DNA of 63,782 nucleotides from Cyclobacteriaceae bacterium (GTDB lineage Bacteria; Bacteroidota; Bacteroidia; Cytophagales; Cyclobacteriaceae): positions 1 to 63,782 of the forward strand of contig WFNR01000028.1 in assembly GCA_015488485.1 (NCBI GenBank), in the 5' to 3' direction. Numbering within the stretch: position 1 is the stretch's first letter; every line of letters starts with the position of its first letter. A model generated the notes under the pieces. It worked only from the letters and a program-made list of their open reading frames with translations. It ran no database searches and was not told where the DNA came from. This document shows positions 17,259 to 25,462 of this stretch, piece by piece. The translations under genes and the position numbers were made by a program.

Positions 17259-18655
17259 ACGGCATGGCCGGCAAGCAGCACTCTTCGCTGGCCCTGATTA
17301 CCAGCCTGTTTTTTCTGTGGGGTTTTATGACCGTGCTCAACGATGTGCTTATCCCCCACCTGAAAGAGCTGTTCGTGCTCTCCTATGCCGAGTCGCTGCT
17401 GGTGCAAATGGCCTTTTTCGGAGCTTATTTCAGTGGCTCGCTGTTGTATTACCTGATCTCCATCACCTCAGGCGATCCCATCAACCGCATAGGTTACAAA
17501 AACGGCATTGTGGCCGGCTTGCTACTGGCCATGCTGGGCAGTGCTTTGTTTTATCCGGCTACCATAATACATGCCTACTGGTTTTATCTGGTGGCGCTTT
17601 ATGTGCTGGGGCTGGGCTTTACGGTGCTGCAGATAGCCGCCAATCCTTTTGTGGCCATCATCGGGCCACCCGAGTCGGCTTCCGGCCGGCTTAATTTCAC
17701 CCAGGGATTTAACTCGCTGGGCACCACCCTGGGGCCGCTGGTGGGCGGCTGGCTGATTTTTAAATATTTTGCCGGTGACGAGGCCGTCAAATATCCCTAT
17801 TTGTTTTTTGCACTGGTTATGCTGACCCTGGCGGTGGTTTTTATGCGGTCGTCCCTGCCGGCTTTCAAAAACACCGAACACATGGAAAAGGGGCTGGCCG
17901 TATTGCGCTTTCCGCAACTGCGCTATGGTATTATCGCCATTTTCTTTTATGTAGGGGCCGAGGTGGTAATCGGCAGCCTGCTCATCAGCCTGCTGGCACT
18001 GGATGAAGTGGCCGGCCTGAGCGAGCTGCAAGCCAAGACCTATCTGAGCCTGTACTGGGGTGGCGCCATGATCGGCCGCTTTGCCGGAGCTGTGATGCTG
18101 TCGGGCGGCAAGGGGCACAAAGTCCGTCAACTGGCAGCGGTACTGGCCGGAGGTTTTCTGCTGGTATTTGCCATCAACTACATTGGCGGCAGCCTCACAG
18201 CAGCTCAGGTGTGGCCTTATCTGCTCTTTCTGGTGCTGAATATGGCTGCTTTTTTGGCTGGGCACGGGCGGGCTGGTCGTACGTTGGGCATTTTTTCGCT
18301 GATTATTATCCTGTTGCTCGCTATGGTCATACTTCTTCAAGGCCCCTGGGCCCTTTGGCCGGTGGTTGCCATCGGGCTGTTCAACTCCATTATGTGGCCC
18401 AATATTTTCACCATTTCCATCCACGGACTGGGCAAATACACCAGCCAGGGATCGGCTTTGCTGGTGATGGCCATCGTGGGAGGCGCCCTTATACCGGTAG
18501 CACAGGGCCTGGTAGCCGATGCCGGAGCCACCGCTGCCAACCCGGATGCCGGGTTGAAATTATCTTTTGTCGTACCTTTGGTCAGCTATGTTTATCTGGC
18601 TTATTACGGCTTTAAAGCCGGCCGGTGGCTGACAGACCAAACAGCTTCAACATGA
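17249..18655 (+). CDS. FHS-family sugar transporter (glucose/galactose MFS permease, GluP/FucP-like)
   Basis: A 468-residue inner-membrane proton symporter of the major facilitator superfamily. The N-terminus has the FHS signature FFLWGFMTVLNDVLIPHLK with the acidic residue in helix 1, and the helix 4-5 region reads LQIAANPFVAIIGPPESASGRLNFTQGFNS, both characteristic of the glucose/galactose and fucose branch. Twelve to thirteen membrane segments can be traced. The downstream ROK kinase overlaps by 4 bases (ATGA), so uptake and phosphorylation of a hexose are probably coupled. Substrate is inferred, glucose being the simplest guess. Confidence 0.88.
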   Translation: MQVNGMAGKQHSSLALITSLFFLWGFMTVLNDVLIPHLKELFVLSYAESLLVQMAFFGAYFSGSLLYYLISITSGDPINRIGYKNGIVAGLLLAMLGSALFYPATIIHAYWFYLVALYVLGLGFTVLQIAANPFVAIIGPPESASGRLNFTQGFNSLGTTLGPLVGGWLIFKYFAGDEAVKYPYLFFALVMLTLAVVFMRSSLPAFKNTEHMEKGLAVLRFPQLRYGIIAIFFYVGAEVVIGSLLISLLALDEVAGLSELQAKTYLSLYWGGAMIGRFAGAVMLSGGKGHKVRQLAAVLAGGFLLVFAINYIGGSLTAAQVWPYLLFLVLNMAAFLAGHGRAGRTLGIFSLIIILLLAMVILLQGPWALWPVVAIGLFNSIMWPNIFTISIHGLGKYTSQGSALLVMAIVGGALIPVAQGLVADAGATAANPDAGLKLSFVVPLVSYVYLAYYGFKAGRWLTDQTAST

Positions 18656-19614
18656 AAGAACTAGTACTGGGCATTGATATAGGTGGTACCAACACCAAAT
18701 TTGGCTTTGTTGATCAGGCCGGCAACATTCTGGGTGAGAGCAGCAGCCCTACACGCGGCTATCCGGTATTTGACGATTATCTGGCACAGTTGCACAAGCA
18801 AATTGATGCCGCCAAGGCCTTTCTCGGCCCGGACATAAGACTTACCGGCATTGGAGTGGGGGCGCCCAATGGTAACTACTACACAGGTGCCATCGAAGAA
18901 GCGCCCAACCTGGAGTGGCGCGGGAGGGTGCCTTTTGTAGAGAAACTACAGGCCTACTACCCCGGGCTGCCTGTTGTATTAACCAACGATGCCAACGCGG
19001 CTGCCATTGGTGAAATGACCTTCGGCAAAGCCAAAGGCATGCAGGATTTCATCGTTTTCACCCTGGGCACCGGCCTGGGCTCGGGCATTGTGGCCAATGG
19101 CCAGCTCATCTATGGGTCCGATGGACTGGCCGGAGAGCTGGGGCATACGCTGGTAAATGTCTTTGGTCGCCAGTGTGGCTGCGGGCGCAAAGGCTGTCTG
19201 GAAACCTATGTGTCGGCCACCGGCATTAAGCGTACGGTGTACAAGCTGCTGGCCGACTACCGCGAAGAGAGTGTGCTGCGCAGCGTGGCCTTTGACAAGC
19301 TGTCGGCCAAAATGATAACCGAAGCAGCCCTGCAAGGTGATTTTATTGCCCGCCAGGCTTTTGAATATACCGGCCGGGTATTCGGCATGAAACTGGCCGA
19401 CACGGTAGCTCATTTTAGTCCGGAAGCCATCTTTTTGTTTGGCGGCCTGGTAAATGCCGGCAAGCACCTGCTGGAGCCCACCAAACGCCATATGGAAGAG
19501 AATATGATGAACATATACAAAGGCAAGGTAAAGTTGTTGGTGTCGGGCTTGCAGAACAAAAATGCCGGAGTGCTGGGTGCTGCGGCTCTGGCCTGGCAAA
19601 AGATAGGCGCTTAG
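18652..19614 (+). CDS. ROK-family sugar kinase, probable glucokinase
   Basis: A 320-residue cytosolic kinase that phosphorylates a hexose at C6 using ATP. The ATP phosphate loop GIDIGGTNTKFGF is at the N-terminus, the catalytic Asp lies in LTNDANAAAIGE, and the ROK zinc signature is CGCGRKGCLE. I chose the ATG at 18652, which overlaps the transporter stop (ATGA), over an upstream Met at 18625. The gene pair transporter plus kinase suggests it acts on the sugar that the permease brings in. Confidence 0.9.
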   Translation: MKELVLGIDIGGTNTKFGFVDQAGNILGESSSPTRGYPVFDDYLAQLHKQIDAAKAFLGPDIRLTGIGVGAPNGNYYTGAIEEAPNLEWRGRVPFVEKLQAYYPGLPVVLTNDANAAAIGEMTFGKAKGMQDFIVFTLGTGLGSGIVANGQLIYGSDGLAGELGHTLVNVFGRQCGCGRKGCLETYVSATGIKRTVYKLLADYREESVLRSVAFDKLSAKMITEAALQGDFIARQAFEYTGRVFGMKLADTVAHFSPEAIFLFGGLVNAGKHLLEPTKRHMEENMMNIYKGKVKLLVSGLQNKNAGVLGAAALAWQKIGA

Positions 19615-19624
19615 CCTGGCAATT

Positions 19625-19924
19625 TCAGTCATTCAACCGCGCCTCAATGTCCATACGTTGGTGTAAAATCCTGATTATTTCTATCTCTTCTCTTTCATGG
19701 TTAATTTTATAAAATATGAGGTGAGATTTTATTTGTGAACGAAAATACCCTTTTCTGACATGGCTGTAGTCTTGTCCCGACTGCGGATTCTTTGCCAAAT
19801 AAGCTATTTCGTCCATTATCAGGTTGTAATATCTATCAGCCTGCTCAACCGACCATCTTTCAAATGTGTAAAGCCAAATCTGCTCGAGATCCAGGTAGGC
19901 TTCCTTACCGATTGAAAAATTCAT
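19625..19924 (-). CDS. ParE/RelE-family toxin
   Basis: A 99-residue toxin of the ParE/RelE superfamily. Key stretches are AYLDLEQIWLYTFERWSVEQADRYY and the C-terminal LIFYKINHEREEIEIIRILHQRMD, matching the ParE end (IvRiLHqrmD). ParE-like members poison gyrase whereas RelE-like ones cut mRNA; the LHQRMD ending favours ParE. The gene follows the antitoxin gene with a 4-base overlap. It converges on the ROK kinase gene. Confidence 0.88.
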   Translation of the reverse strand: MNFSIGKEAYLDLEQIWLYTFERWSVEQADRYYNLIMDEIAYLAKNPQSGQDYSHVRKGYFRSQIKSHLIFYKINHEREEIEIIRILHQRMDIEARLND

Positions 19925-20172
19925 TTTTCAGGTAAATATTTATCATGAATTTTTGATAAATATTCTTGCCGGTCAAAGTCTTTTATAAAACCCGATTTTT
20001 CGCCCTTTTTAAGCTCATTAATTAATTCCTTCTTTTTTGAATCTTCATACTCAAGTAACCGCAAAGCGGCTCTCACCACTTCACTCGCAGAAGCGTATTT
20101 TCCTGATTTAATTTGTTTTCTAATGAAATTGTCAAAATAGTCTCCCAATAAAATGGACGTATTTTTGGCCAT
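19921..20172 (-). CDS. ParD-like antitoxin (ribbon-helix-helix)
   Basis: An 83-residue protein with a short N-terminal strand (NTSILLGDYFDNFI) and the family helix pair SGKYASASEVVRAALRLLE, typical of ParD/CopG-type antitoxins. The Lys/Glu-rich C-terminus (ELKKGEKSGFIKDFDRQEYL) would wrap the toxin. It is the first gene of the operon and probably represses its own promoter, which would lie in 20173-20300. A dispersed repeat sits just beyond at 20309. Confidence 0.88.
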   Translation of the reverse strand: MAKNTSILLGDYFDNFIRKQIKSGKYASASEVVRAALRLLEYEDSKKKELINELKKGEKSGFIKDFDRQEYLSKIHDKYLPEK

Positions 20173-20308
20173 AGCGTAAGTATTTTATTGTAAAGATACC
20201 AATATCTGGTATATGGCCAAAATGATTGAAGCATGTTATCTGCAACGGTTTGATAGCGATTTGGTCAGGTAACATAATACTGACAATGGAATATATGCGC
20301 TTAGCCCG

Positions 20309-20411
20309 CTTTATTCATTATAGATTTATAACCTTGTTAATATCTGATTGTCAAAGATTTGCAATAGGATTAACCCTGAAAGGCGGAAAATTCAGGTGAA
20401 TTTTCCGGGTT
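20309..20411 (+). repeat. Dispersed hairpin-ended repeat, copy A (uninterrupted)
   Basis: About 103 bases similar to 63239-63465. It ends in a perfect 10-bp hairpin, CGGAAAATTC (20384-20393) and GAATTTTCCG (20398-20407) with loop AGGT, identical in both copies. Its last bases overlap the stop codon of the ankyrin gene, so it may also act as that gene's 3' end structure. Together with 20173-20308, where I see only AT-rich sequence, it fills the gap between parD and the ankyrin gene. Confidence 0.75.
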
Positions 20412-21471
20412 AGTGCTCACCCATATTACCAACCAAGGCTACAAACTCCCGATTGGCCTTGCTGTTTTTATAGGCCACATCCATCACTGTTTCACCATCC
20501 GGAGTCTGATAATTGAGATCAGCACCTGCCTTGAGCAGCGCAATAGCCATTTGGCAATAGCCGGCACCCAGCGCCCAGAAAATAGGGGTACGACCATTCA
20601 CATCAGGGGCATTGATTAGGCTCGCCACCAATTCTTTGGGCAAAATGCCCAGAATATACCGGGCATCATATAAGGCAATACGATGCAGGTAATTCTCACC
20701 GGCACATATGTCACAAATAGCCAGCAAATCCATATTGGCAGTTATTAGTAAGCGGGCCAGAGCAGTGTCGTCAAGCGCTATGGCACGGTCGAATACCGTA
20801 GTCTTACCGCCCTCGGCCCGATAGTTTATGTTCAGGGTGCTGTCATAATCAACAAGCTGACGGATGGCCGTCAGATAATGCGGATGCCCATGGCCGGCCA
20901 ACCATAAAAATGGCGAATCCGCCAGAGCAGACTGGTAGTGGTTAAAATCCACGTGGTTGATGATCAGATCAAAGTAACTGGTTTCCGACACCAGCCTGTC
21001 CAGACTGAAAGTAAAAGCCGAAGGCTGATTTTTGGTGGCTGTGTAAAAAGGGTCTACCCCCAGGCGCAACAGCCCATCGAAAAGCATCAACCCCACATTT
21101 TGATATAAATATTCCTGATCATAGACAAACTCTTGTAGCAAAGTATAGCTGCTGTTGTTTTTCTCCTTACGGGTAAAATCAAAACCACCAGCAGCAAATG
21201 ACCCCAACAAGTCATCCATGTCTTGCTGCCTTACCCACTCCTGGCGGGAATAAACCAGCAAGTCGTTTAAAACCAGCCTGAGCATTTTCATTCCCGTTTT
21301 TTGATCCGGACTCAGATAAGAGCTATAAGCCGGATCGCCAACCAAAGCCACTAATTGCCAGGGTGTAGTATTGGGGTGTGCCCGCAACTCCTGTAATGAC
21401 TGCGTAAAAGGATTTTCCTCGGAAAATGCCCAATACGGCAGAAGCAAAAAAGCAAAGATCAGGAGTTTCAT
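20410..21471 (-). CDS. Secreted ankyrin-repeat protein
   Basis: A 353-residue protein with a signal peptide (MKLLIFAFLLLPYWAFSEENP). The C-terminal part holds ankyrin units, best seen in INAPDVNGRTPIFWALGAGYCQMAIALLKAGADLNYQTPDGETVMDVAYKN read as two repeats (about residues 284-340), with weaker ones before. The N-terminal 150 residues are of unknown fold. Ankyrin repeats bind proteins, but no partner is suggested by the neighbours. The stop codon lies inside a dispersed repeat. Confidence 0.75.
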   Translation of the reverse strand: MKLLIFAFLLLPYWAFSEENPFTQSLQELRAHPNTTPWQLVALVGDPAYSSYLSPDQKTGMKMLRLVLNDLLVYSRQEWVRQQDMDDLLGSFAAGGFDFTRKEKNNSSYTLLQEFVYDQEYLYQNVGLMLFDGLLRLGVDPFYTATKNQPSAFTFSLDRLVSETSYFDLIINHVDFNHYQSALADSPFLWLAGHGHPHYLTAIRQLVDYDSTLNINYRAEGGKTTVFDRAIALDDTALARLLITANMDLLAICDICAGENYLHRIALYDARYILGILPKELVASLINAPDVNGRTPIFWALGAGYCQMAIALLKAGADLNYQTPDGETVMDVAYKNSKANREFVALVGNMGEH

Positions 21472-21603
21472 TGGCGTATAGCCTCGGGAGAAGCGTTTTT
21501 GTTGAGTGTTTGAACATGCATATTAACAAATAATTACTATACCAAAAAATTACAGCGCTTTTTTTGCCCTTGCCATCGCAGATATTAATATTTTAGCCCA
21601 ACC

Positions 21604-23223
21604 ATGTTAAGCAAAAAAGACAAAGCCGCCCTGCGGAGCAGGTTGTTTCGCCACCTTGATGGCATTGTTACGGCTCCTACCGCTTATGAGCTGTACAAAC
21701 GGGGCATTACCGACCTGCTTTTGCAGCAGCAAACCGTGGATGTGGATGAATTGGCTACCGGCAGCCAGGCCCATGCCGGCTATTTGAATGTAGCCCTGCG
21801 GGTGCTGGCCTCACAAGGATGGCTACACCAGCGGGTGGACAATGCCGCCAATAAAGTAACCTACAGCACGGTACCGCTTAGTGAAAGGGCTTTCGGCTAT
21901 TTCAATTTGTATAAAGACGTGGTAGAACTTATGAAGTTCTCCGGCCGCTTCCATCCGCGCAGGTTTGAACTGGAGCCATTTCTGAAACTGGAAGAGTTGT
22001 TTGCCCGCTTCAGGCAAAATTACGACCTGTCAGCCCCTGCCGACCCTACCGAGGCGCATCTGCGACAACAGATTTTCGGGCATATAGAAGGTATGATTGT
22101 CGGGCCTACGGTGGTGCATCTGGGCATGAGTGGTATGTTTCATAAGTATTTTATGGAAACCCGCTTCAAACCGGAAGAGTTCCATCAGGATGGCGAAAGT
22201 TTTGGCCGTCTGCTGGATATGCTGGTGTATTTCGGTTGGTTTGAGAAAAAAGGCGACACCTACCAGTTTACCGAAACCGGGCTGTTCTGTGCCCGCAGGG
22301 CCAGCGCCTACGGGGTTACGGTATCTTATATACCCATGCTGCGCAGGCTTGATGAACTCCTGTTCGGCCAGCCGCAGGCCGTGCTGGAGCATGACCCCGA
22401 CAGCCCCGAAACACATGTGGACCGCGCTATGAATGTATGGGGCAGCGGAGGTGCCCATGCCAATTACTTTAAAGTGGTTGATGAAATAATCATTGATATT
22501 TTTAACCGGCCTATCGAGGAGCAGCCGCGTGGGATTCTGGATATGGGCTGCGGTAATGGCGCTTTTTTGCAGCATCTGTTCAATATAATTGAGCAACAAA
22601 CCCAGCGCGGCAAGATGCTGGAAGAGCACCCGCTGATTCTGGTGGGCGTTGACTACAACCAAACCGCCCTGCGCATTACCCGCGCCAACCTGATACAGGC
22701 CGATATCTGGGCCAAGGTAATATGGGGCGATATTGGCCGCCCCGACCGGCTGGCTGATGACCTGCGCAGCAATTACGATATCGAACTGGCCGACCTGCTC
22801 AACGTGCGCACCTTTCTCGATCACAACCGCCCATGGCAGCCCCCTGCCGGAGCGCTGGCCGGCACCAGCACCTCTACCGGGGCCTTTGCCTGGCGCGGAG
22901 CACGCCTGAGCAACAACGAGGTGGAACAGTCGCTCACCGAGCACCTGCAGCGCTGGGCACCCTACGTACACCGGCACGGCCTGCTGATTATCGAGCTGCA
23001 CACCCTGCCCCCGGCCACTGCGGCAGATCACCTGGGGCAGACCCCTGTAACGGCTTATGATGCTACCCACGGATATTCAGACCAGTATATTGTAGAGGAA
23101 GAGGTGTTCAGGCGCGCTATGCAAAGGGCCGGCCTTAGGCCTAACCCTGCTCTGGGTCGCTGCTTTCCCAGCACGGAACTGCCGGTGGTCAGCATTAATT
23201 TGTTTGAAACCGAAAAAAAATAA
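21604..23223 (+). CDS. SAM-dependent methyltransferase-like protein with duplicated winged-helix modules
   Basis: A 539-residue protein. Residues about 10-95 and 153-235 are related to each other (LRSRLFRHLDGIVTAPT against LRQQIFGHIEGMIVGPT) and each looks like the winged-helix dimerisation module of O-methyltransferases. A class I SAM fold follows, with motif I at ILDMGCGNGAFLQHL (about 311-325) and VGVDYNQTALRITRAN after it. The layout recalls methyltransferase domains built into polyketide synthases, such as the AprA-type domain, but here the protein stands alone. There are no synthase or acyl carrier genes nearby. Substrate is unknown; I am sure of the fold, not of the function. Confidence 0.75.
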   Translation: MLSKKDKAALRSRLFRHLDGIVTAPTAYELYKRGITDLLLQQQTVDVDELATGSQAHAGYLNVALRVLASQGWLHQRVDNAANKVTYSTVPLSERAFGYFNLYKDVVELMKFSGRFHPRRFELEPFLKLEELFARFRQNYDLSAPADPTEAHLRQQIFGHIEGMIVGPTVVHLGMSGMFHKYFMETRFKPEEFHQDGESFGRLLDMLVYFGWFEKKGDTYQFTETGLFCARRASAYGVTVSYIPMLRRLDELLFGQPQAVLEHDPDSPETHVDRAMNVWGSGGAHANYFKVVDEIIIDIFNRPIEEQPRGILDMGCGNGAFLQHLFNIIEQQTQRGKMLEEHPLILVGVDYNQTALRITRANLIQADIWAKVIWGDIGRPDRLADDLRSNYDIELADLLNVRTFLDHNRPWQPPAGALAGTSTSTGAFAWRGARLSNNEVEQSLTEHLQRWAPYVHRHGLLIIELHTLPPATAADHLGQTPVTAYDATHGYSDQYIVEEEVFRRAMQRAGLRPNPALGRCFPSTELPVVSINLFETEKK

Positions 23224-23394
23224 ATATAGCAGCCTGACAGCAAAAAACACGGCCTGGCTTTAAATGAGGCTGTTTTCTGGGCTTTTCATCCAGCTTACCC
23301 CCTGTGTTTGATAATAGAATATTTCTGAAAATGAGCGATTTGGCGATAAATATCACTAACTTGCGCCATTATTGAATTTAATTATTAGTACAAA

Positions 23395-23583
23395 ATGAAA
23401 GGAACAGTAAAATTCTTCAATGAAGCCAAGGGATTTGGCTTTATTATCGAGGAAGACTCACAAAAGGACTACTTCGTGCACGTTTCGGGTCTTATTGACG
23501 AGATCAAGGAAGGTGACAACGTAGAGTTTGAAGTAACCGAAGGAAGAAAAGGACTTAATGCTATAGATGTGAAAGTAGTGTAA
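23395..23583 (+). CDS. Cold-shock protein, CspA family
   Basis: A 62-residue single-strand nucleic acid binding protein (OB fold, RNA chaperone). Both RNP motifs are present: KGFGFI (RNP1) and DYFVHVS (RNP2). Length is slightly under the usual 65-70. The 171-base gap before it is AT-rich and probably includes a leader; a TAACTTGC motif near 23356 resembles a Bacteroidota -7 element lacking one T. A symmetrical terminator follows. Confidence 0.93.
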   Translation: MKGTVKFFNEAKGFGFIIEEDSQKDYFVHVSGLIDEIKEGDNVEFEVTEGRKGLNAIDVKVV

Positions 23584-23601
23584 TTTCTTGACCTTTTTAC
23601 G

Positions 23602-23632
23602 AAAAAAGCCGGCCCACAAGCCGGCTTTTTTT
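23602..23632. terminator. Bidirectional terminator between csp and dagK-like gene
   Basis: AAAAAAGCCGGC (23602-23613) and GCCGGCTTTTTT (23620-23631) pair over 12 bases, with runs of A and T on both sides. It can stop transcription from the cold-shock gene and from the convergent lipid kinase gene, whose stop codon touches it. Confidence 0.88.
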
Positions 23633-24530
23633 ATGCCTTGAGATAAGGGTTGTCGCCATGAGTTATCAGCCGGATAGCTCCTTGCAGAACGGCTACTTTA
23701 ATCTCATCAAATCGGCCAATAACCTCGCCATCGAGTTGCCAAAGTACAGGTTTTTCAAACTGCAGCGTTGCCTGGCGGGCCTGCAATACGCGGCCGTTTT
23801 CATAGTCCAGGAAGTTTTCATTAAACCGCGCCAGCCCCGCCTTGATCAGAGCCGGGCCGTCAATACGTTTTACCAATACCACTTCAAAAAGGCCGTCCAT
23901 GGGGTTACTCTCCCGGTTGAGTGGTACCCCGGTGCCATACTTACGGGCATTGCACAAGGCCGACATATAGACGGTCTCGCTGGTTTCTTCCCGGTCGGTC
24001 TTTACCTGTACTTTAAAAGGCGTCATGCTCTTCAGCTCTTCGATAAAATACCTGGCATAGGTGAGCATACCCCGGTTGGGGTCTTTTTCATAAGCCTCCA
24101 CAATGCGGGCATTGATACCGGCATCGCCAATATGCATGCTATGGTAGTGGTCGTTTACTTGCAAAATATCGAGCCCGGCCACCTGCTGCGACATAATAAT
24201 ATCCTTGAGTGCTTCCAGAGGGTTGGGATTTACATTGAGCTCTACCGCCATACCGTTGGCCGAGCCCAGCGGCACAATGCCCATGGCATAAGGGGTGCCC
24301 ATCAGCGCCAGGCCGGTAAACAAGGTGGTGCCGTCACCACCAACCGATACCACCTTGTCGGGCTGCTCATCTGCCAGCATTTTACGCAATTGTTGCGTGT
24401 CGTTTTGCCCGGTGGTTTTATACATAGCCACCTCAATGCCGTACTTCAGGCAAAGCCGGAAGGCCTTGCGCATAAAAGGCGCTTTGTTTACTCCTCCAGA
24501 AATCGGGTTTACTACAAAAAGTAATTTCAT
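23631..24530 (-). CDS. Diacylglycerol kinase-family lipid kinase (YegS/DagK type)
   Basis: A 299-residue cytosolic or membrane-associated enzyme that phosphorylates diacylglycerol or a related lipid. NTP-binding motif GGDGTT is at residues 64-69, preceded by VVNPISGG near the start, and followed by GIVPLGSANGMAVELN, all characteristic of the DAGK catalytic domain. The C-terminal part is the beta-sandwich domain of the family. It overlaps the App1-type phosphatase gene upstream by 4 bases (ATGA). Known bacterial substrates include DAG, phosphatidylglycerol and sphingosine-like lipids, so the exact one is open. Confidence 0.88.
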   Translation of the reverse strand: MKLLFVVNPISGGVNKAPFMRKAFRLCLKYGIEVAMYKTTGQNDTQQLRKMLADEQPDKVVSVGGDGTTLFTGLALMGTPYAMGIVPLGSANGMAVELNVNPNPLEALKDIIMSQQVAGLDILQVNDHYHSMHIGDAGINARIVEAYEKDPNRGMLTYARYFIEELKSMTPFKVQVKTDREETSETVYMSALCNARKYGTGVPLNRESNPMDGLFEVVLVKRIDGPALIKAGLARFNENFLDYENGRVLQARQATLQFEKPVLWQLDGEVIGRFDEIKVAVLQGAIRLITHGDNPYLKA

Positions 24531-25459
24531 TGTTGATAATTTTCAATATCCTTTAATTCACTGGCAATTTCATCGCTATCGCTAAAATACACCACCGGCA
24601 CCGGCAAGGCCTGTAAGCGCGCCAGATAGGCTTGCTTACGCGAAGAAAGCGACTTGCGGGTTTTTCGGATGTATATTTTGTAAATACTTTGCGGAAAGGC
24701 CACCGCCACATCGGCATACACACGCATATCCTGCTGGGTGTCATCCCCCAACAGGATAAACTGCTTGCCGGGCGAATGCCTGATAATATTGTGGATATGC
24801 TGTAATTTGTAATCAGCAGCTTTTTTGCGGATAAGTTGCAGTGCCCTTGTCCAGGTAGTAAGATATAGCGGCCCGGCAGGTATTTGATGCTGCAACATTA
24901 CATTGCTCAATAAACCGAACAGATTGCTTTCGCTTTTGGAAATATAAAAAATGCGCCCCTGGCGCCCGGCTACCGCCTGTAGCAAGCGTAAGGTAAAGCT
25001 CACCGGCTTGCGCTTATGAGGTGAAACAAAGAGCAAGGTACGGATGCGCTTGTAAAAGCTACGTGTATATGAGACCAGGATGGTGTCATCCACATCGGAG
25101 ATGACCGCCAGCGGGAAATCCGTATCGGGAAAATAGGTCGGATAGTTCTGGCAAACGGGCAGCGGCTCCTTATTGCCCTGCAGGTAAACGGCCAGCTTGG
25201 TGGTTTTGCCTGCCGGCACCTCCAGCACAAAGCTGCCACGGCTGCTGGTTTTGACCGGCCACCTGCGTCCGTCAAGCTCCACTTCCAGGTGAGCATGGGC
25301 GGCTGGCGGCATAAAAAATGTCTTGCCGGTGGTCAGGAATTTGCGCAACATCGACATCCGGGTGCGGTACTGTGGGCAGCGCCCTTTGATAACCGTGCCT
25401 CTGATTTGCAGTCGAGGGCCAAACTGTACTGCCGATATGTGCCACAGGCTTTGCACCAC
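24527..25459 (-). CDS. App1-family phosphatidate phosphatase-like protein (DUF2183)
   Basis: A 310-residue protein of the App1 family. The HAD-type motif DVDDT (residues 122-126) lies in LAVISDVDDTILVS, and FYISKSESNLF and FILLGDDTQQDM supply the other catalytic motifs. Yeast App1 dephosphorylates phosphatidate to diacylglycerol. The start is a GTG at 25459, giving the family's usual N-terminal LQIRGTVIKGR strand. It lies three bases after rluD and overlaps the lipid kinase gene. This places a probable PA phosphatase and a probable DAG kinase in one operon. Confidence 0.85.
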   Translation of the reverse strand: MVQSLWHISAVQFGPRLQIRGTVIKGRCPQYRTRMSMLRKFLTTGKTFFMPPAAHAHLEVELDGRRWPVKTSSRGSFVLEVPAGKTTKLAVYLQGNKEPLPVCQNYPTYFPDTDFPLAVISDVDDTILVSYTRSFYKRIRTLLFVSPHKRKPVSFTLRLLQAVAGRQGRIFYISKSESNLFGLLSNVMLQHQIPAGPLYLTTWTRALQLIRKKAADYKLQHIHNIIRHSPGKQFILLGDDTQQDMRVYADVAVAFPQSIYKIYIRKTRKSLSSRKQAYLARLQALPVPVVYFSDSDEIASELKDIENYQQ

Positions 25460-25462
25460 ACC

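Noticed and set aside
17522-18424. 300-codon open frame on the minus strand
   Set aside because: Antisense to the sugar transporter; Gln/His-rich, no motif.
22030-23070. 346-codon open frame on the minus strand
   Set aside because: Antisense to the methyltransferase-like gene, whose frame has clear motifs; the antisense product has none.
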